A stretch of DNA of 46,757 nucleotides from Yoonia sp. (lineage in GTDB: Bacteria > Pseudomonadota > Alphaproteobacteria > Rhodobacterales > Rhodobacteraceae), in NCBI RefSeq assembly GCF_014859355.1, contig NZ_JACUUJ010000024.1:1-46757 (forward strand). The letters run 5' to 3'. The translations under genes and the position numbers were made by a program. This document shows positions 41,685 through 46,757 of the stretch, piece by piece. The stretch's first letter is position 1, and every line of letters starts with the position of its first letter. The notes beneath the pieces are model-generated. The model did no database searches, was not told where the DNA came from, and saw only the letters and a list, made by a program, of their open reading frames with translations.

Positions 41685-41761
41685 GGGCCTGTAGCTCAAT
41701 TGGTTAGAGCAGAGCGCTCATAACGCTTTGGTTGCGGGTTCAAGTCCTGCCGGGCCTACCA
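41685..41761 (+). tRNA. tRNA with anticodon CAU, probably tRNA-Ile2
   Basis: 77-nt cloverleaf with encoded CCA. The anticodon loop is CTCATAA. The acceptor stem has consecutive C4-G69 and C5-G68 pairs, known recognition elements of lysidine synthetase TilS, and the variable loop resembles tRNA-Ile2. This favours AUA-decoding tRNA-Ile2 over elongator tRNA-Met, although automatic annotation usually says Met. The initiator type is excluded because the acceptor's first pair and anticodon stem do not match (no three G-C pairs GGG/CCC). Confidence 0.9.
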
Positions 41762-41868
41762 TACCACCCCCCGTATGGAAATTGCGGTATACAAGTGCAT
41801 ACAGTCTTTCCGTTGCTGCAAATTTGCGCTATGGCGGCGCAGACACTGGCACCACATCGGAGAGACAC

Positions 41869-43077
41869 ATGTCCAAGATCAAGGTAGAGAACCCCATCGT
41901 CGAACTTGACGGCGACGAAATGACCCGGATTATCTGGGATTTCATCAAAAAGAAACTGATCCTGCCTTATCTGGATATTGATCTGCTGTATTACGATCTC
42001 GGCATCGAAACACGCGATGAAACCAACGACCAGATCACGATTGATGCCGCCGAAAAGATCAAGGAAATCGGCGTTGGCGTGAAATGCGCCACCATCACCC
42101 CGGATGAGGCACGGGTCGAGGAATTTGGCCTGAAAAAGATGTGGCGCAGCCCCAACGGCACGATCCGCAACATTCTGGGCGGTGTCGTGTTCCGCGAACC
42201 GATCATCTGCAAGAACGTACCGCGCCTTGTGCCCGGCTGGACCCAGCCCATCGTGATCGGGCGCCACGCCTTTGGTGACCAGTATCGTGCCACCGACATG
42301 AAGTTCCCCGGACCCGGCAAGCTGACGATGAAATTCGTCGGCGAAGACGGCACCGTCATGGAAGAAGAAGTGTTCGATGCGCCATCATCGGGCGTGTTCA
42401 TGTCGATGTACAACCTGGACAAATCAATCGAGGATTTCGCCCGCGCGTCTTTCAACTATGGCCTCAAGCGGAATTACCCCGTTTACCTGTCCACCAAAAA
42501 TACGATCCTGAAACAGTACGACGGCCAGTTCCTGCTGATCTTCCAGCGCATCTTTGACGCGGAATTCAAGGACCAGTTCGATGCGGCCGGTTTGACCTAT
42601 GAACACCGTCTGATCGACGATATGGTCGCATCAGCGATGAAATGGTCGGGCGGTTATGTCTGGGCCTGCAAAAACTATGACGGCGACGTGCAGTCCGACA
42701 CCGTCGCGCAGGGCTTTGGCTCATTAGGTTTGATGACCAGCCAGTTGATGACTCCCGATGGCAAGATCGTGGAAGCCGAAGCCGCCCATGGCACGGTCAC
42801 CCGCCACTATCGCCAGCATCAGGCGGGACAGGCAACATCGACCAATTCGATCGCGTCGATCTTTGCGTGGACCGGCGGGATCAAGCACCGCGCCAAGCTG
42901 GACAGCAACACCGAATTGATGAAATTCGCCGAAACGCTGGAAAAGGTTGTAGTCGATACCGTGGAAAGCGGTTTCATGACCAAGGATCTGGCGCTTCTGG
43001 TCGGACCCGACCAGAAATGGCTGACCACCGAAGGTTTCCTTGAAAAGATCGATGAAAACCTGAACGCCGCGATGTAA
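41869..43077 (+). CDS. icd: NADP-dependent isocitrate dehydrogenase
   Basis: TCA-cycle enzyme making 2-oxoglutarate and NADPH; homodimeric eukaryote-like type, 402 residues from ATG 41869. Motifs: [20 protein letters not shown], the isocitrate/phosphate segment [34 protein letters not shown] with metal-binding aspartates, and [16 protein letters not shown] for NADP. The frame open to 41728 overlaps the tRNA and is not part of the protein. A clear terminator follows. Confidence 0.97.
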   Translation: MSKIKVENPIVELDGDEMTRIIWDFIKKKLILPYLDIDLLYYDLGIETRDETNDQITIDAAEKIKEIGVGVKCATITPDEARVEEFGLKKMWRSPNGTIRNILGGVVFREPIICKNVPRLVPGWTQPIVIGRHAFGDQYRATDMKFPGPGKLTMKFVGEDGTVMEEEVFDAPSSGVFMSMYNLDKSIEDFARASFNYGLKRNYPVYLSTKNTILKQYDGQFLLIFQRIFDAEFKDQFDAAGLTYEHRLIDDMVASAMKWSGGYVWACKNYDGDVQSDTVAQGFGSLGLMTSQLMTPDGKIVEAEAAHGTVTRHYRQHQAGQATSTNSIASIFAWTGGIKHRAKLDSNTELMKFAETLEKVVVDTVESGFMTKDLALLVGPDQKWLTTEGFLEKIDENLNAAM

Positions 43078-43099
43078 GATACTGCTTTTGCAGTGTAAA

Positions 43100-43127
43100 G
43101 GGCCGTCCGTCACAGGGCGGCCCGTTT
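43100..43127 (+). terminator. Rho-independent terminator after icd
   Basis: GGGCCGTCC (43100-43108) pairs with GGGCGGCCC (43115-43123; one G-U), followed by GTTTT. It begins 23 bases after the icd stop. Confidence 0.85.
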
Positions 43128-43142
43128 TGATTGGGCAGACAC

Positions 43143-43742
43143 ATGGCAGAAAAAACGCACCCCTTATCCGAAGATGCGCAAGCCTTTGTGCTCTCAACCG
43201 CGCTTTGCGGGTTTGGGTTGCTGATGCTGGGCCATCTGGGGCTGATCACCGGGCAAACCGCCGGGCTGGCGGTTCTGGTATCCTATGTGACCGGATGGAA
43301 CTTTGGGGCGGTTTTCTTTGTCATCAATCTACCGTTCTACGTTTTGGCCTGGACGCGCAAGGGCGCAATTTTTACCCTCAAAAGCTTTATCGCGGTGGGG
43401 ATGGTGTCACTGGTCAGCCTGTTCTTGCCGGACCTGATCCGTTTTGACAGATTGCAACCCTTGGTTGGGGCCGTGATGGCGGGCGCAATGATCGGGATCG
43501 GCCTGCTTGTCTTGTTCCGCCATGGCGGGTCGCTGGGCGGCATCGGCGTGCTGGCGCTGTATCTACAGGACAAAACAGGGTTTCGCGCGGGTTGGACGCA
43601 GCTGGTCTTTGATGTGGTGCTGTTCAGCATCGCGCTGTTCGTAATCGGGGGTGCCCCGATCCTGCTGTCACTGGCGGGGGCCGTTGCCACCAATCTGGTC
43701 ATCGCGGTCAACCACCGGCCCGACCGTTATACCCCGCGCTAG
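43143..43742 (+). CDS. YitT family membrane protein
   Basis: 199-residue integral membrane protein with about five helices, of the YitT/DUF161-type family. Features: an early GQTAGLAVLVSYVTG, NLPFYVLAW, and HGGSLGGIGVLALYLQDKTGFRAG, which is the family signature. Function unknown. ATG 43143 is chosen over the TTG at 43131. It sits alone after the icd terminator. Confidence 0.85.
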   Translation: MAEKTHPLSEDAQAFVLSTALCGFGLLMLGHLGLITGQTAGLAVLVSYVTGWNFGAVFFVINLPFYVLAWTRKGAIFTLKSFIAVGMVSLVSLFLPDLIRFDRLQPLVGAVMAGAMIGIGLLVLFRHGGSLGGIGVLALYLQDKTGFRAGWTQLVFDVVLFSIALFVIGGAPILLSLAGAVATNLVIAVNHRPDRYTPR

Positions 43743-43923
43743 TCTGGGGTATCGCGGCCGGCGCGCATTTGCGCGAATCCCCGTCCTCTGCTAAATGTCG
43801 CAAGGTGCCTTCGGACCGGGGGGCAAACCATCGGGTTGCGGTAGAAAGTGAAGTCGTTTTCAGACAGATCGCAGGCTGTCACCCGACAATTTCAAAACGC
43901 CCCCCCTGCAACAGGAAATTCAA
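43743..43923 (+). other. Leader region before the SMR gene
   Basis: 181 bases containing GACAG/CTGTC (about 43863-43880) and several G and C runs that could fold. SMR genes are sometimes under guanidine riboswitches, but I do not see the conserved ykkC-type, ACGR-loop pair or type III elements. Confidence 0.3.
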
Positions 43924-44259
43924 ATGCCGCCCCAATACCTTTACCTGATGCTTGCCATCATCACTGAAACGATTGGCACCACCGCCCTGCAAGCCAGCGC
44001 GCAATTCACACGGTTCTGGCCCTCTGTCTTGTGCGTTGTGACCTATGCGGCATCGTTCTATCTGTTGGCGCTGGCGCTCAAGGTGATCCCTGTGGGGATA
44101 CTTTATGCGCTATGGTCGGGGGTTGGGATCGTGCTGATCGCGCTGATTGGCTTTACCGTATTCGGGCAAAAGCTCGATCTGGCCGCCGTGCTGGGCATGG
44201 GAATGATCATCGCGGGGATCGTTGTTATTCAGCTTTTTTCGAATACGGCAACGCATTGA
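43924..44259 (+). CDS. Small multidrug resistance (SMR) family protein
   Basis: 111-residue four-helix transporter of the DMT/SMR family (EmrE-like). Helix 1 has the essential glutamate in LMLAIITETIGTTALQAS; the helix 2-3 region has YLLALALKVIPVGILYALWSGVG with conserved Tyr/Trp, and helix 4 ends in IIAGIVVIQLFS. Members export quaternary ammonium compounds or guanidinium; which one cannot be told here. Likely works as an antiparallel dimer in the inner membrane. Confidence 0.93.
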   Translation: MPPQYLYLMLAIITETIGTTALQASAQFTRFWPSVLCVVTYAASFYLLALALKVIPVGILYALWSGVGIVLIALIGFTVFGQKLDLAAVLGMGMIIAGIVVIQLFSNTATH

Positions 44260-44340
44260 CGCGCTGTTTCCGCGTTTAAGGGCTGGCTTTTGCTGCGATT
44301 GCACGGTATCGCGCGTCTAACTTTCCCATAAGGCAGACCA

Positions 44341-46158
44341 ATGGACATCCGCAATATCGCGATTATCGCGCACGTTGACCACGGCAAGACAACCCTTGTC
44401 GATGAACTTTTGAAACAATCCGGCGTTTACCGCGAAAACGAAACAACCACCGAACGCGCGATGGACAGCAATGACATCGAACGCGAACGCGGCATCACGA
44501 TTCTGGCGAAATGCACGTCCGTCGAATGGAAAGGCACCCGGATCAATATCGTTGACACCCCCGGCCACGCCGATTTCGGTGGCGAGGTGGAACGAATCCT
44601 GTCGATGGTTGATGGCGTTGTTCTGTTGGTGGATGCCGCCGAAGGACCGATGCCGCAGACCAAATTCGTGACCTCCAAGGCGCTGGCGCTGGGGCTGAAC
44701 CCGATCGTGGTGCTGAACAAGGTAGACAAACCCGCCGCCGAACCCGATCAGGCGCTTGATCTGGTGTTTGATCTGTTCGCGGCGTTGGAAGCGAACAACG
44801 ACCAGCTTGATTTCCCCGTGCTATACGCCAGCGGCATCAACGGCTGGTGCGACGCCGAACTTGATGGCCCGCGCAAGGACATGTCGGCGCTTTTTGATCT
44901 GGTGCTGAAGCATGTGCCAATGCCCGCACAAATCAGTCGCCGGGATGAACCGTTTCAGATGCTGGCGACCACATTGTCGGCTGACCCGTTCATCGGGCGC
45001 ATCCTGACGGGCCGGGTCGAAGCAGGCACTCTGCGCGCAGGCGAAACTGTCAAGGCGCTATCGCGTAATGGCGACAAGATCGAACAGTTTCGGGTGTCCA
45101 AAATCCTCGCTTTTCGCGGGCTTGGCCAACAACCGATTGATGCGGCCGAGGCAGGCGATATCGTGACACTGGCCGGTATGACCAAGGCGACCGTGGCCGA
45201 TACAATTTGCGATCTGTCCGTCGATACCGCCATTCCTGCGCAACCGATCGATCCGCCCACCATCACCGTGACCTTTGGCATCAACGATAGCCCCCTTGCC
45301 GGCCGCGATGGCAAAAAGGTGCAAAGCCGCGTGATCCGCGACCGTCTGATGAAAGAAGCCGAAGTCAACGTCGCGATCAAGGTGAACGATACGCCGACAG
45401 GCGACGCATTCGAGGTGTCGGGCCGCGGCGAATTGCAGATGGGTGTGTTGATCGAAAACATGCGCCGCGAAGGGTTCGAGCTGTCGATTTCCCGCCCGCA
45501 GGTGATTTACAAGGTCGTCGATGGCGTCCGCATGGAACCCATCGAAGAAGCCACGATTGACGTGGATGACGAATACACCGGCGCGGTCGTCGAAAAACTG
45601 ACCGGCCCGCGCAAGGGTGAATTGGTCGAAATGAAGCCCGCCGGTGCAGGCAAGACCCGCATCATCGCGCATGTCCCGTCGCGCGGCCTGATCGGGTATC
45701 ATGGTGAGTTTCTGACCGATACACGCGGTTCCGGCATTCTGAACCGGCTGTTTCACGGCTGGGCCCCTTACAAAGGCAAGATCGAAGGTCGCCGTCAGGG
45801 CGTGTTGATTTCCATGGAAAACGGCACCTCGGTCGCCTATGCCCTGTGGAAACTGGAAGACCGCGGCAAATTCTTTATCGGCGCACAGGAAGCCGTGTAT
45901 CAGGGCATGATCATCGGCGAACACAGCCGCGACAACGACCTTGAGGTGAACCCGCTGAAGGGCAAGCAGCTGACCAACGTGCGCGCTTCCGGCACGGATG
46001 AGGCCGTGCGCCTGACCACACCGGTCACCATGTCGCTGGAACAGGCCATCGCCTATATCGACGATGACGAACTGGTCGAAGTCACACCAAACGCGATCCG
46101 CCTGCGCAAACGGTTCCTTGACCCGCATGAACGCAAGCGGCAGTCGCGCGCGTCCTGA
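44341..46158 (+). CDS. typA: Translational GTPase TypA/BipA
   Basis: 605-residue ribosome-associated GTPase involved in 50S assembly and stress adaptation. G1 is AHVDHGKTT, switch I has ERERGIT, G3 is [13 protein letters not shown] and G4 is NKVDK. The EF-G-like domains follow, with [22 protein letters not shown] and the C-terminal BipA-specific region ([40 protein letters not shown]). It ends before a strong terminator. Confidence 0.97.
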   Translation: MDIRNIAIIAHVDHGKTTLVDELLKQSGVYRENETTTERAMDSNDIERERGITILAKCTSVEWKGTRINIVDTPGHADFGGEVERILSMVDGVVLLVDAAEGPMPQTKFVTSKALALGLNPIVVLNKVDKPAAEPDQALDLVFDLFAALEANNDQLDFPVLYASGINGWCDAELDGPRKDMSALFDLVLKHVPMPAQISRRDEPFQMLATTLSADPFIGRILTGRVEAGTLRAGETVKALSRNGDKIEQFRVSKILAFRGLGQQPIDAAEAGDIVTLAGMTKATVADTICDLSVDTAIPAQPIDPPTITVTFGINDSPLAGRDGKKVQSRVIRDRLMKEAEVNVAIKVNDTPTGDAFEVSGRGELQMGVLIENMRREGFELSISRPQVIYKVVDGVRMEPIEEATIDVDDEYTGAVVEKLTGPRKGELVEMKPAGAGKTRIIAHVPSRGLIGYHGEFLTDTRGSGILNRLFHGWAPYKGKIEGRRQGVLISMENGTSVAYALWKLEDRGKFFIGAQEAVYQGMIIGEHSRDNDLEVNPLKGKQLTNVRASGTDEAVRLTTPVTMSLEQAIAYIDDDELVEVTPNAIRLRKRFLDPHERKRQSRAS

Positions 46159-46186
46159 ACCGCGACAACATCTGCATTTTTGCACA

Positions 46187-46217
46187 GGGCAGCCCGCATA
46201 GGCTGCCCTTTCTACTT
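46187..46217 (+). terminator. Rho-independent terminator after typA
   Basis: GGGCAGCC (46187-46194) and GGCTGCCC (46201-46208) form an 8-bp stem with a 6-base loop, followed by TTTCTACTTT, 28 bases past the stop. Confidence 0.85.
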
Positions 46218-46260
46218 TGGCAAAGAGATATTAGATATTTTGCAACAAGGGAGAATGACA

Positions 46261-46757
46261 ATGCGCAAGCTTCAGACCCAAGGGGTTCACCACATCACGA
46301 TCACCGGCGCCGACCGGCAATCTACCATTGATTTCTGGGAAGGTGTGTTGGGCATGCCTTTTGTCTTTGATCAGCCCAACCTGGATGATCCGTCGCAGGG
46401 GCATCTGTATTTCGATCCCGGCGACGGGCGACTGATCACGGTGTTCACATCCGAAGACCGTAAGCCCGAACGCAAGGTCGTAGATCAGGGACAAGGATAC
46501 CTGCACCATCTGGCGTTCAACGTTTCAAAAGTCACGTTCGATCAACTGGTAAACCGCCTGAAAGAACGCGGCATTCCCAATTCCGGCCCCAAGGACCGTG
46601 GGTTTATGGACAGCATCTATTTTCGGGATCCTTGCGGGATGCTGATTGAACTGGCCAGCTATCGGTTTGAACCGCCTGCGGGGCTGACGCACACCGATGT
46701 GCTGCACCGCGCCCACCTGATCCGCGTCGCGGCAGGCGATCACCACATCGACAAAGC
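46261..46757 (+). CDS. VOC (glyoxalase/dioxygenase) family protein, cut by window end
   Basis: 165 residues of an incomplete gene of the vicinal-oxygen-chelate superfamily. The first module runs VHHITITGADRQSTIDFWEGVLGM, later YLHHLAFNV and YFRDPCGMLIELAS. The histidines and the glutamate are candidate metal ligands. The next module has begun when the window ends (HRAHLIRVA). AAGGGAG seven bases before ATG 46261 decides the start over ATG 46255. Substrate unknown. Confidence 0.88.
   Translation, partial: MRKLQTQGVHHITITGADRQSTIDFWEGVLGMPFVFDQPNLDDPSQGHLYFDPGDGRLITVFTSEDRKPERKVVDQGQGYLHHLAFNVSKVTFDQLVNRLKERGIPNSGPKDRGFMDSIYFRDPCGMLIELASYRFEPPAGLTHTDVLHRAHLIRVAAGDHHIDK

Noticed and set aside
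43743-43923. Guanidine riboswitch before the SMR gene
   Set aside because: None of the three known guanidine riboswitch signatures is visible.

Overview
This window is a chromosomal segment of a marine Rhodobacterales (Roseobacter-clade) alphaproteobacterium. Evidence: DMSP demethylase (dmdA) next to acuI, the trgA-trgB-cysK tellurite-resistance order known from Rhodobacter sphaeroides, an alphaproteobacterial SspB, a circularly permuted two-piece tmRNA, an F1-ATPase zeta inhibitor, a split B12-dependent methionine synthase, and GC-rich third codon positions throughout. I see no prophage, insertion sequence, integron or CRISPR array. About 47 protein genes and 3 stable RNA genes fill nearly all of the sequence.

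Layout. 1-1.4 kb: tRNA-Ser(GGA) and an AI-2E-family permease. 1.4-9.9 kb (minus strand): a stress block phr, cfa, trgA, trgB, cysK, DUF3772/MscS channel, alaX; the last three genes overlap by 4 bases. 10-12.1 kb: a BCCT osmolyte transporter and a universal stress protein. 12.3-16 kb (minus): a DMSP operon DUF2182-DUF1326-dmdA-acuI, divergent from a FadR-type regulator (16-16.7 kb, plus). The 77-base divergent region carries two TGTCAGACA operator-like palindromes about three helical turns apart. An orphan PotD-like binding protein follows the regulator. 18.3-20 kb: tmRNA, a DUF1194 protein and SspB, so the peptide tag and its proteolytic adaptor lie about 1 kb apart. 20.1-22.2 kb: fumC-DUF4169-ribbon-helix-helix, plus a small convergent gene. 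22.4-26.2 kb: cytochrome P450, a membrane-anchored serine hydrolase and ccdA (minus), and tusA (plus). 26.2-32.4 kb (minus): RNase E with a long leader, and a DctB/DctD-like two-component pair whose regulator lacks the sigma-54 contact loop. 32.5-34.2 kb: purC-purS-purQ. 34.3-38 kb (plus): F1-ATPase zeta inhibitor, homocysteine methyltransferase module, corrinoid protein, a small membrane protein, a 51-residue small ORF and DUF1638. 38-41.3 kb (minus): sufE, rnd, purN, purM. 41.7-46.8 kb (plus): tRNA-Ile2(CAU), icd, YitT-family protein, SMR pump, typA and a VOC-domain protein cut by the window edge.

How parts may work together (inference): DmdA turns DMSP into methylmercaptopropionate plus 5-methyl-tetrahydrofolate, and the corrinoid/homocysteine methyltransferase modules at 34.7-37 kb are the kind of enzyme that consumes that methyl group. 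The BCCT carrier beside acuI is a candidate DMSP or betaine importer. The items most worth follow-up are the FadR/twin-operator DMSP locus with its DUF1326/DUF2182 pair, the unannotated 51-residue ORF in the corrinoid cluster, and the degenerate NtrC-type regulator.
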